Below, in pieces: positions 44,588 through 52,223 of a stretch of DNA of 64,000 nucleotides. How positions within the stretch are numbered: position 1 is the stretch's first letter; the number at the start of each line of letters is the position of its first letter. The stretch is taken from NCBI RefSeq assembly GCF_007990245.1, contig NZ_BJWG01000008.1, positions 1-64,000 on the forward strand, given 5' to 3'. The position numbers and the translations under genes were made by a program. This stretch comes from Cellulomonas composti. Lineage in GTDB: Bacteria > Actinomycetota > Actinomycetes > Actinomycetales > Cellulomonadaceae. The notes below the pieces were generated by a model. The model saw nothing but the letters and a program-made list of their open reading frames with translations, did not search any database and was not told where the DNA came from.

Positions 44588-45025
44588 TCAGGCGTCGGCG
44601 GCGAGCTCGAACCACACCGTCTTGCCGATCCCGGCGCCCGTCGCGCCCCACGAGACGGACAGCGCCTCGACGAGCGCGAGCCCGCGGCCGTTCGGGTCGC
44701 TCGGCGCGGCATGACGCAGCACCGGCCGCCCGGCGCCGCCGTCGGTCACCTCGACGCGAAGCACCGCGGAGTCGACCACCACACGCACGCTCACGTCACC
44801 GCAGTCCGGCGCGTGCACCACCGCGTTCGCGACGAGCTCGGCCGTGAGCAGCTCCGCGAGCTGGTTCGTCGTCCCTCCGACCCCCGCGTGGGCGGCCGTG
44901 CGCATCACCCAGCGGCGCGCGACGCGCGGGGCCGTGGGCTCGGCCGGGAGCACCAGCTCGTCGCTCACGACGGGCCGGCGTCGGCGCACGCTCGGTGCGC
45001 TCGCCAGGTCTCGGACCTCTCCCAC
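44588..45025 (-). CDS. RsbW-like ATP-binding (serine/threonine kinase/anti-sigma) protein
   Basis: A 145-residue GHKL ATPase-fold protein. The N box is ELVANAVVHA, the G1 box VTDGGAG and the G2 box PNGRGLALVEALS. Such proteins act as anti-sigma factors or kinases of anti-anti-sigma factors, or as stand-alone regulators in actinobacteria. No partner STAS gene is adjacent; the ECF sigma gene is 2 kb away but not an expected target. Starts at 45046 or 44968 are also possible. Confidence 0.8.
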   Translation of the reverse strand: MGEVRDLASAPSVRRRRPVVSDELVLPAEPTAPRVARRWVMRTAAHAGVGGTTNQLAELLTAELVANAVVHAPDCGDVSVRVVVDSAVLRVEVTDGGAGRPVLRHAAPSDPNGRGLALVEALSVSWGATGAGIGKTVWFELAADA

Positions 45026-45172
45026 ATCTCCAGGGTGCCGGAACACACGCCTTCGCGCCGCTCAGGACGCACCGTTGCGGGTCACGAGACGGCATCGAGT
45101 CGGACAGGCGACCAGGAACCGGGCGCCGCCGTGACCTCGCCGCCCGGGCGCTCCGAGCCTAGGTTTGGCCCC

Positions 45173-46243
45173 ATGCCCACTCCCGCGGTCGAGATCGAGG
45201 TGCGGGGCCGGACCGTGCGCGTGAGCAACCCCGACAAGCCGTACTTCCCCGGGCGCGGGATCACCAAGCTCGACGTCGTCGAGTACTTCGTGGCGGTCGG
45301 CGACGGCATCCTCGGCGCGCTGCTGGACCGGCCCACGACGCTCGAACGCTGGCCGAGCGGCGTCTTCGAGGGCGCCAAGCTCGCAACGCGCACCGACTCC
45401 AAGGGCGACGCGTTCTACCAGAAGCGCGTCCCCGCGGGCGCGCCGGAGTACGTGCGCACCGCGCGCATCGCGTTCCCGTCCGGTCGCACGGCCGACGAGG
45501 TCGCGCCCTCCGAGCTCGCGGTCGTCGCGTGGGCGGCGAACCTCGGGACCATCACGTTCCACCCGTGGCCGGTGACGTCCGACGACGTCGACCGCCCCGA
45601 CCAGCTCCGGATCGACCTCGACCCGCAGCCCGGCACCGACTTCTCCGACGCCGCGCGCGTCGCGCCGCACGTGCGCGAGCTGCTCGCGGAGCACGGCCTG
45701 GAGGGCTGGCCCAAGACCTCCGGCGGCCGCGGCATCCACGTGTTCGTCCCGATCGAGCCGCGCTGGACGTTCGTCGAGGCCCGCCGCGCGACCATCGCGT
45801 TCGGGCGCGAGCTGGAACGGCGGCTGCCCGACGAGGTCACGATCCGCTGGTGGAAGGAGGAGCGCGGGGTCAAGATCTTCGTCGACTACAACCAGATGGC
45901 CCGCGACCGCACCATCGCGTCCGCCTACTCGATCCGCGCCAACCCGCGTGCGACCGTCTCCGCGCCGCTGCGCTGGGACGAGGTCGGCGACGTGCACCCC
46001 GACGACTTCACGGTCACGACGATGCCCGCGCGCTTCGCCGAGGTCGGCGACCTGTTCGCGCCGCTCGCCGCGCACGCCGGCCCCCGCTTCGCGATCGACT
46101 CGCTGCTCGAGCTCGCGGACCGGCAGGAGTCCGACGAGGGCCACGGCGACCTGCCGTACCCGCCGGAGTACCCCAAGATGCCGGGCGAGCCCAAGCGCGT
46201 GCAGCCCTCGCGGGCGCGGCCCGAGCCCGACGACGCCACGTAG
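45173..46243 (+). CDS. Stand-alone LigD polymerase domain (non-homologous end joining)
   Basis: A 356-residue archaeo-eukaryotic primase-type polymerase as found in LigD. The metal-binding acidic pair is in RIDLDPQPG (about 147-150), with KTSGGRGIHVFVPI and later KIFVDYNQMARDRTIASAYS as conserved motifs. It would fill gaps with nucleotides, including ribonucleotides, at joined DNA ends. There is no ligase or nuclease domain and no ku gene in the window, so partners must be elsewhere. Similar split polymerases are common in actinobacteria. Confidence 0.92.
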   Translation: MPTPAVEIEVRGRTVRVSNPDKPYFPGRGITKLDVVEYFVAVGDGILGALLDRPTTLERWPSGVFEGAKLATRTDSKGDAFYQKRVPAGAPEYVRTARIAFPSGRTADEVAPSELAVVAWAANLGTITFHPWPVTSDDVDRPDQLRIDLDPQPGTDFSDAARVAPHVRELLAEHGLEGWPKTSGGRGIHVFVPIEPRWTFVEARRATIAFGRELERRLPDEVTIRWWKEERGVKIFVDYNQMARDRTIASAYSIRANPRATVSAPLRWDEVGDVHPDDFTVTTMPARFAEVGDLFAPLAAHAGPRFAIDSLLELADRQESDEGHGDLPYPPEYPKMPGEPKRVQPSRARPEPDDAT

Positions 46244-46277
46244 GCCTGCCCTGTTCGTCGTCGGGCGGTCCCGGCGG

Positions 46278-47249
46278 TCAGCCGGTGAACTCGTAGTGCC
46301 AGTACTCCGGGTTCGAACCGTTCGAGCGCGCCCACGACGGGGACACCCAGCCGTAGTCGGGGCCGTTGTTCACGAGCCAGTCGCGTTCGGGGGTGTCGTA
46401 CCCGTACTCGCACGGCCACTCCGGGACGTCGAGCGCGAGGCCCGTGCCGTGCCGGGACGTACCCGGCTCGGCCGCGATCGAGCCGAGCGCCTTGCGCATC
46501 GCGACCTGCGTCGCGTAGTCGCGGTACGTCAGGTCGAGGTCCAGGTCGTGCCCGAACTCGGCGCGGAAGTCCTTGTTGAGCCGTTCGAGCGCGGCCGTCG
46601 CGTCGGTGCGCAACCAGTAGCGGGTGCCCTGGGAGTCCACGCCCCACGACGTCGCGGCGAGCATCGAGGCGGGCACGTTGCCGTTCGAGCCGTCGCCGCC
46701 CTCGGTCGGCGCGGACGTGTAGAACGCGGGGCCGTCGTACGTGGTCCGGCACTCGTCGTCGTCGTCGGCACGAGGCGTCGGCGACGCGGCCGCGGCGAGC
46801 CACGCCTCGTGCGCCGCGACGACCGTCCCCTGCGCGGTCTGCACCTCGACGACGAGCGCGCGGATCGCGTCCGCGTCGGGGTCGTCGGCCGCGAGCGCCG
46901 TCTGCAGCTCGGCGACCAGCGCCGCGAGCGCGGCGCGCACGGCGTCGTCGGCCACCTCGTCGGCGGACTCGGTGAGCGTGCTCTGAGCGGCGAGCGTCGC
47001 GGCCTGCGCCTGCGTCAGGGCGTCCGCGAGGGTCGCCTCGTTGGCCGCGGCCAGCTCGGCCTCACGCAGGGCTGCCCACTGCGCCTGGGTCATCCCCGGC
47101 GTCGCGCTCGGGGTCACGACGACCGTGCGCGCGACCTGCTCGGCCGGCGGCGGGGGACGGTCGCGCAGCACCCAGCCGACACCGGCACCGACCACCAGCG
47201 CAGCCGTGACGGTGCCCACGAGCACGCTGCGACGCGGTCCGGCGACCAT
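46278..47249 (-). CDS. M15B (VanY-like) D,D-carboxypeptidase, membrane anchored
   Basis: A 323-residue protein with an N-terminal anchor (about 5-26), an Ala/Glu-rich helical region (50-160) and an M15B domain. The zinc ligands are in SRHGTGLALDVP and YWHYEF, with LTYRDYATQV matching the SYR motif region. It is a paralogue of the protein at 30071-31393 but has no Thr/Asp repeat linker. ATG 47249 is chosen; the longer frame upstream is Arg-rich. It probably trims cell-wall stem peptides. Confidence 0.84.
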   Translation of the reverse strand: MVAGPRRSVLVGTVTAALVVGAGVGWVLRDRPPPPAEQVARTVVVTPSATPGMTQAQWAALREAELAAANEATLADALTQAQAATLAAQSTLTESADEVADDAVRAALAALVAELQTALAADDPDADAIRALVVEVQTAQGTVVAAHEAWLAAAASPTPRADDDDECRTTYDGPAFYTSAPTEGGDGSNGNVPASMLAATSWGVDSQGTRYWLRTDATAALERLNKDFRAEFGHDLDLDLTYRDYATQVAMRKALGSIAAEPGTSRHGTGLALDVPEWPCEYGYDTPERDWLVNNGPDYGWVSPSWARSNGSNPEYWHYEFTG

Positions 47250-47364
47250 CCGCCGAGTGTGCCGACCGACACGCACACCGTGCAACACGGCCACGGCTCC
47301 CCCATCCGGTGGAACCCTCGCGCGCGCGCTCAAGACGAGTGCCCGCCCGGTCGATCCCTCCCCC

Positions 47365-48621
47365 ATGAGCACGGCCCACCCCTACGCACCCGCGCCGGCG
47401 ACCTCGACGCCGCCTTCGACCGCGACCGGTCCCGCCGCGGTCGCCGCCGGCATGCGTGAGCTGACCCCGGGCGAGCACGGCCACCTCGAGCGCCTGCGCG
47501 CGCACCTGGCCGCCTCCGGCGCCGACGTGCGCAGCTCCGCGGGCCTCGGCGCGCTGCTCGCCTCGTCGTACCGCCGGTGGGCCGCCGCACCCGACGGCAC
47601 CCGACCCGACCCCTCGGGCATGCTCGCCGCCATCGCCGTCGGCGTCGGCGACCTCGTCCTCGCGCGCGGGGGGCAGGCCGGCTGGGTGCTGCGCGTCGCC
47701 GCGGCGACGCCCGCGCCCGCGCTGCTGTCCGTGGACGGCTCCGCCGCCGTGGTCCCGTTCGACGACGTCGAGCGGCGCTGGACCAGCACGCACGGGGCCG
47801 ACGACGAGGCGTGGGTCGAACGCTACGTCGCGGCGGCTGCCGAGCACCTCGGCGCCGGGTCGGCGACCCCGGTCGCGCCCGCTGTGCCCGCTGTCCCCGC
47901 TGTGCCCTCCGCGCACGTCCCGCAGCCCCGCGGCCCCCAGGCCGGCCCCGACGCCGCGCCCGCCGTGGTCGCGGCGCCCCCGATCGCCACCCGGGCGCCG
48001 GTTCCGGCACCAGCGCCCGGGTCGGCACCCCCGTCCCCGGTCAGCGTGGCGTCGTCGTCGGAACCGTCGGTGCCCGCCGCGCCTCCCGAGGCGACCGCCC
48101 GGCGCGAGCGGCACGGCCGCCGCTCGGCGAGCGCCGCCGTCGAGACGCCCACCGTGCACTACCGGACGCCCGCGGAGCTCCCGTTCGTCCCGTCCGCCGA
48201 GCTGCAGGAGCTCGCGCTGCGCGCCCTGGACCGCGCGCTCGCGAGCGCGCTCACCGACGGCCCGACGACGTTCGCGATGCTCGACGACGGCACCCACGTG
48301 CGCGTGCGGCACTTCGACGGCTCGCCCGAGGTAGCGCTGGCCGCCGCCGAGGCGTGGCTCGCCGCCGAGCGCGGCCTGCGCGCCGCGCTGAGCTGGCCGG
48401 TCGCGCTGGACCCCTCGGGCGCGATCGTCGTGCCCGGGCTCGGCGCCACCGGAGCCGACCACGACGCCGGCAGCAGCGACCGCGCCGTCGTCGTGCTCGC
48501 GTCCGACACCGCGCGACCCGGCCTCGTCGTGGCACACCGCTGGGCGTCGCCCGACGGCGAGATCCGCGCCCGCGCGGCCGGCGTGCCCGTGATCGTCGGA
48601 CCCTGCCCGCCCGTCCTGTAA
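47365..48621 (+). CDS. Unknown protein with DUF3806-like N-terminal domain
   Basis: A 418-residue protein. Residues 30-140 (LTPGEHGHLERLRAHLAASG, GMLAAIAVGVGDLVLARGG, VVPFDDVERRW) follow the DUF3806 pattern seen at 37603. A Pro/Ala-rich linker (about 170-265) follows. The C-terminal 150 residues, including TTFAMLDDGTHVRVRHFDG, form an unrecognised alpha/beta domain. It converges with the nuclease gene, leaving a four-base gap. Confidence 0.7.
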   Translation: MSTAHPYAPAPATSTPPSTATGPAAVAAGMRELTPGEHGHLERLRAHLAASGADVRSSAGLGALLASSYRRWAAAPDGTRPDPSGMLAAIAVGVGDLVLARGGQAGWVLRVAAATPAPALLSVDGSAAVVPFDDVERRWTSTHGADDEAWVERYVAAAAEHLGAGSATPVAPAVPAVPAVPSAHVPQPRGPQAGPDAAPAVVAAPPIATRAPVPAPAPGSAPPSPVSVASSSEPSVPAAPPEATARRERHGRRSASAAVETPTVHYRTPAELPFVPSAELQELALRALDRALASALTDGPTTFAMLDDGTHVRVRHFDGSPEVALAAAEAWLAAERGLRAALSWPVALDPSGAIVVPGLGATGADHDAGSSDRAVVVLASDTARPGLVVAHRWASPDGEIRARAAGVPVIVGPCPPVL

Positions 48622-48625
48622 CCGC

Positions 48626-49561
48626 TCACCCCAGCGTGAACTCGACCCACAGCGGGTAGTGGTCGGAGATGCGCCACGACGTCTCGGTCCGCGAGAGCCC
48701 GGCGAACATCCGCGGCACGAAGTCGAACGAGCCGGCGCGGCCGGTGTAGCGCATCGACTGCAGGGTCGAGGTCCCGTCGTCGTGCGAGAACCAGGCCACC
48801 TGGTCGTAGAAGTGCCGGTCCTTGTCGTCGTCGAAGATCGTGCGCGGCAGCGCCGACAGCTCCGCGGGCGGCCACAGGCCCGTCGAGACGAACGCCTCGT
48901 ACAGCGGGTTGCCGATGCGGTCGAGGTTGAAGTCGCCGAGCACCAGCAGGTTGGTGTTCCAGTCGTCGTCGCGGTCCGCCCAAGCACGCATCCACTGCGC
49001 GAACCGCTGGACCTCGACCAGGCGGGCCGTCGTCCTGCCCCACAGCACGTGCACCGTCGTCAGCACCGTCTGCACGTCCCCGCGCGCGAAGCCCACCGCG
49101 TACGGCGTCCGCGCGAACTGCGCCGCCGGCTGCGTGACCACCGGCGGCAGCACGATCTCCCCCACCAGCCCCGACGGCTCGACGCGCGTCGAGTCGTACA
49201 CGAACGCGAGCCGCTCGCCGTTGCCCGCCGACCCCTCCGTCACGTCGGAGGCCAGCACCTTCCACTGCGGTCCGAGCCGCTGCAGCAGGAACCGCAGCGC
49301 GGCCGTGCTGCGCCGCACCTCCTGCAGCGCGACCACGTCGAAGTGCTCGGCCACGGCGGCGATCAGCGCCACCGCGCGCCAGTCCCGCTTGGGCGACTGC
49401 CCCTCGCGGACCGCCCACGTGCGGCTCACGTCGCCGAACGCGCGCAGGTTCCACGTCCCGACGAGCAGGTTGTCTGCCGTGCGCGCCGGCACCACCGCGG
49501 CCACCGCGCCCCGCACGGCGTCGACCTCGGCCGCGACCACCCCGGGCGCCACCTCGCTCAC
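48626..49561 (-). CDS. Endonuclease/exonuclease/phosphatase (EEP) family protein
   Basis: A 311-residue Mg-dependent phosphodiesterase-fold enzyme. Conserved catalytic segments are GTWNLRAFG, VVALQEVR, LLVLGDFNLDR and RISDHYPLWVEF, covering the Asn, Glu, Asp/Asn and Asp/His positions. The substrate could be DNA, RNA or a phospholipid. No signal peptide is seen. GTG 49561 is chosen; GTG 49597 is an alternative. Confidence 0.87.
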   Translation of the reverse strand: MSEVAPGVVAAEVDAVRGAVAAVVPARTADNLLVGTWNLRAFGDVSRTWAVREGQSPKRDWRAVALIAAVAEHFDVVALQEVRRSTAALRFLLQRLGPQWKVLASDVTEGSAGNGERLAFVYDSTRVEPSGLVGEIVLPPVVTQPAAQFARTPYAVGFARGDVQTVLTTVHVLWGRTTARLVEVQRFAQWMRAWADRDDDWNTNLLVLGDFNLDRIGNPLYEAFVSTGLWPPAELSALPRTIFDDDKDRHFYDQVAWFSHDDGTSTLQSMRYTGRAGSFDFVPRMFAGLSRTETSWRISDHYPLWVEFTLG

Positions 49562-49687
49562 ACCCCCATGCCACCACTCACCACGCCGCCCCACCACAGC
49601 GCCACCGGGTGAACCCGACCCACCCGACGACTGCGCGTGAGGTGGACCCCGCGATCGCTACGCCACGATCAGGGCCCCCTGACCCGC

Positions 49688-49736
49688 GATCGTGCGAGGG
49701 AATGGCCGCTCTCGGTGGCCATTCCCTCGCACGATC
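49688..49736 (-). terminator. 20-bp perfect hairpin downstream of rtcB
   Basis: GATCGTGCGAGGGAATGGCC (49688-49707) is perfectly complementary to 49717-49736, with a 9-nt loop. It starts 16 bp past the rtcB stop. A further palindrome, TCAGGGCCCCCTGA, lies at 49669-49682. A terminator or mRNA-stabilising stem is the simplest reading, although the stem is longer than usual. Confidence 0.75.
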
Positions 49737-49751
49737 TGGGGTGCTGGGCGC

Positions 49752-50930
49752 TCAGTCGCCCTTGACGTTGACGATCTGGTGCAGCGTGTGGCGGATCTCG
49801 ACGAGGTCGGCGGCGTCCGCCATCACCTGGTCGATGTCCTTGTACGCGGCCGGGATCTCGTCGATGAACGCATCCGTGCGCCGGTACTCGATCCCCGCCA
49901 TCGCCTCGTCGAGCTGCTCGAACGTGAACTTCCGCCGGGCAGCCGACCGTGAGTACTCCCGGCCCGCGCCGTGGGGCGACGAGTTGAGCGACAGGCGATC
50001 GCCCTTGCCGACGACCACGTACGACGCCGTCCCCATCGAGCCCGGGATCAGCCCCGGCCGACCCTCGTCGGCCAGGATCGCGCCCTTGCGGGACACCCAG
50101 ACCTGCTTGCGGAAGTGCTGCTCCTGCTCCGTGAAGTTGTGGTGACAGTTGATCCGCTCGGACTCGGCAACCGGCTCGCCCATGTGCTCGCCGATCGCCG
50201 CGACGACCCGGTCCATCATCTCCTCGCGGTTGAGCAGCGCGAAGTGCTGGGCCCACCGCAGCTCACGGATGTACGCCCAGAACTCGGCCGTGCCCTCGAC
50301 GAGGTAGGCCAGGTCCGGGTCGGGCAGGCTGATCCACCACTGCTTGCAGAGCTCGGCGGCGACCTTGATGTGGTGCTGCGCGATCCGGTTGCCGATCCCC
50401 CGGGAACCCGAGTGCAGGAACAGCCACACCGCTCCGGTCTCGTCGACCGACACCTCGATGAAGTGGTTGCCCGACCCGAGCGTCCCCAGCTGCAGCCGCC
50501 AGCTGCCCACGTACCCGGCCGGGTCGAACCCGGCCTTGGCGGCCAGCTGCTCGAGCTCCTCGACCCGCCGGGCCGCGCTGTCGGTGAGGTCCTCGTTGTA
50601 CACGCCCGCGGACAGCGGCACGCGCGACTCGATCGACTCCCGCAGCGGGGCGAGCGGTCCGCGTGCGCGGACCTGGTCCTCGGTCCACTGCGTGCGCACC
50701 GCGATCATGCCGCAGCCGATGTCGACGCCGACGGCGGCGGGAACGATCGCGCCGAGGGTCGGGATCACCGAGCCGACGGTCGCGCCCTTGCCGAGATGCG
50801 CGTCGGGCATCAGGGCGAGGTGCGGGTAGACGAAGGGCATGCTCGCGGTCCGGATCGCCTGGTCGGCGGTCTCGGGCTCGAGGATGGACGCCCACGAGAT
50901 GAGCGTCCGGGACAGGTGCTGCCTGGTCAT
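49752..50930 (-). CDS. rtcB: RNA-splicing ligase RtcB
   Basis: GTP- and Mn-dependent ligase joining 2',3'-cyclic phosphate or 3'-phosphate RNA ends to 5'-OH ends, used in tRNA or RNA repair. The 392-residue protein has the metal Cys in GVDIGCGM (about 70), GSGNHFIEV, HSGSRGIGN, and the guanylated His in SPHGAGREYSR (about 321), all intact. No archease or rtcA gene is adjacent. It lies just outside the integrated element, next to the split tRNA-Thr end. Confidence 0.95.
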   Translation of the reverse strand: MTRQHLSRTLISWASILEPETADQAIRTASMPFVYPHLALMPDAHLGKGATVGSVIPTLGAIVPAAVGVDIGCGMIAVRTQWTEDQVRARGPLAPLRESIESRVPLSAGVYNEDLTDSAARRVEELEQLAAKAGFDPAGYVGSWRLQLGTLGSGNHFIEVSVDETGAVWLFLHSGSRGIGNRIAQHHIKVAAELCKQWWISLPDPDLAYLVEGTAEFWAYIRELRWAQHFALLNREEMMDRVVAAIGEHMGEPVAESERINCHHNFTEQEQHFRKQVWVSRKGAILADEGRPGLIPGSMGTASYVVVGKGDRLSLNSSPHGAGREYSRSAARRKFTFEQLDEAMAGIEYRRTDAFIDEIPAAYKDIDQVMADAADLVEIRHTLHQIVNVKGD

Positions 50931-51055
50931 GGCACGGACCCTGCCAGCCGCCACGACCCGAGTCACGGGCAATAGCGCCGCCGCCGCCCGCACCACCCGT
51001 TCGGCGGCAGGCCCACCGCTTGGCCCAGCAGGTCGCATGCCGGCCGAGCATGACC

Positions 51056-51094
51056 AAGGCCCCACCCCTGCGGATGTGCAGGTGGCGGGGCCTT
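51056..51094 (-). terminator. Likely original tRNA-Thr terminator, displaced by integration
   Basis: Read on the minus strand, AAGGCCCCGCC pairs with GTGGGGCCTT through a bulged stem nine bases after the displaced tRNA 3' half. No equivalent strong hairpin follows the reconstructed tRNA at the right end. This suggests that this side is the ancestral 3' flank of the tRNA gene. Confidence 0.65.
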
Positions 51095-51102
51095 CGTGGT
51101 CT

Positions 51103-51146
51103 GAGCCGCCTAAGGGAATCGAACCCTTGACCTTCTCATTACGAGT
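51103..51146 (-). repeat. Left attachment site: 44-bp tRNA-Thr 3' half
   Basis: Exact copy of 62383-62426. It covers the anticodon through the acceptor 3' strand of tRNA-Thr(CGU). The sequence beyond it (from 51147) does not continue the tRNA, so this is a displaced fragment and not a functional tRNA. Confidence 0.95.
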
Positions 51147-51434
51147 TGGGCACTGCCGATCCGGCAACGTGCGGCACTGCAGCGGATATGGCCGCTGATG
51201 TGCTCGAACGTCGACCCGCCAGTCGGCAACATGCGGCATGGCCGCGCTAGGGAGTACGTAGTTTCCTAGCGCGGCCCTAGCACGAGTCGACTCCGGGTGG
51301 AGACCCCCACCCCTACCGTTTCGTTCGCGGGTGAGCCACGCGAGCGCCCCCGTCGCTCAGCGTGGGTGCTGTGCCGGAACATCGCGGCAGCGAGCCGCCG
51401 ACCGGGCGTCTGCCAGCGCCGCTACGGTCCGAGC
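51147..51434. promoter_or_regulatory. Left end of the element with candidate recombination sites
   Basis: No gene is visible. It holds a 15-bp direct repeat CGGCAACRTGCGGCA at 51162-51176 and 51224-51238 (62 bp apart). It also holds a 12-bp inverted repeat GGCCGCGCTAGG / CCTAGCGCGGCC at 51240-51251 and 51265-51276. The inverted repeat includes TTTCCTAGC and, reversed, CTCCCTAGC, close to the TTCCCTAGC pair at the right end. Confidence 0.6.
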
Positions 51435-52055
51435 ATGGTCATGGAGGCAGGTGCAACGGCAGCAGGGGCAGACGCAGGCCCGGACATGATTGCGATCATC
51501 GCGCTGGTGCTCGCCGTGGTGACGACCGGCTGGGCGATCACGCAGTTCTTCGTGAACCGGCACGACACGAAGGTGCGCGACGAACGGGACCGGCTCGCCG
51601 CCCAGGCCCGTGAGGAGCGCGCGCGGGACGACGATCTGGACCGACGGTGGCTGGCCGACAAGCGGCTGATCTACGCGAAGGTGCTCGGCGCACTGAAGGC
51701 GCAGAACCGGGTACTCGCGGACATCAGGGTCATGCGGAGCATCATTGGCGTCCCGGGTTCCGCTGAAGCGGAGCAACTCGCGCGGGCCCGCGCGGAGTGG
51801 GCGCAGATCGAGGACGCGCTGGGCGAGTTCGACCTCCTCGCACCCGACGCGGTTCGAGAGGTGGTGGGCCGGGCGGTCAACGCCGTCTCCGCCTTCGAGT
51901 GGACGTTTCGCAAGAGGCTCGGCGCCGTTAGCGAAGCAGACGAGGATGAGATCGACGAGGCGTTCGACAAGGCCGACGCAGCGCTGCACGCTGCTCTCGC
52001 GGCTCTGCGTGCCGACCTCGGAGCGGGCGGTCCTGCGACCGCACTAGCGCGATAG
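51435..52055 (+). CDS. Unknown protein with one membrane helix and a coiled coil
   Basis: A 206-residue protein with a transmembrane segment at about 18-40 (MIAIIALVLAVVTTGWAITQ) and then a highly charged helical stretch (RDERDRLAAQAREERARDDD). The rest is mostly helical. I recognise no family. It is the only gene left of hsdR and faces the opposite way, so it may be an accessory or defence cargo gene. An alternative start is ATG 51441. Confidence 0.65.
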   Translation: MVMEAGATAAGADAGPDMIAIIALVLAVVTTGWAITQFFVNRHDTKVRDERDRLAAQAREERARDDDLDRRWLADKRLIYAKVLGALKAQNRVLADIRVMRSIIGVPGSAEAEQLARARAEWAQIEDALGEFDLLAPDAVREVVGRAVNAVSAFEWTFRKRLGAVSEADEDEIDEAFDKADAALHAALAALRADLGAGGPATALAR

Positions 52056-52223
52056 TGACAGACCTCTCTAGCCGACTCGGATCCTCATGCGGCCGGAGTC
52101 GCGGTAACGAGGGAATCCGTGCAACACGGTTGTGCCACGACGATGGGCTCCGACGTCGCCTGCGGGGAGCGCACTCGTCCAGTCGCTCGTTGATCGGCGT
52201 GCTAGCGAAGGCTGAGCCAGGGC

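Noticed and set aside
51103-51177. Second tRNA-Thr gene
   Set aside because: Only the 3' half matches; sequence past 51146 cannot form the D arm or 5' acceptor strand.
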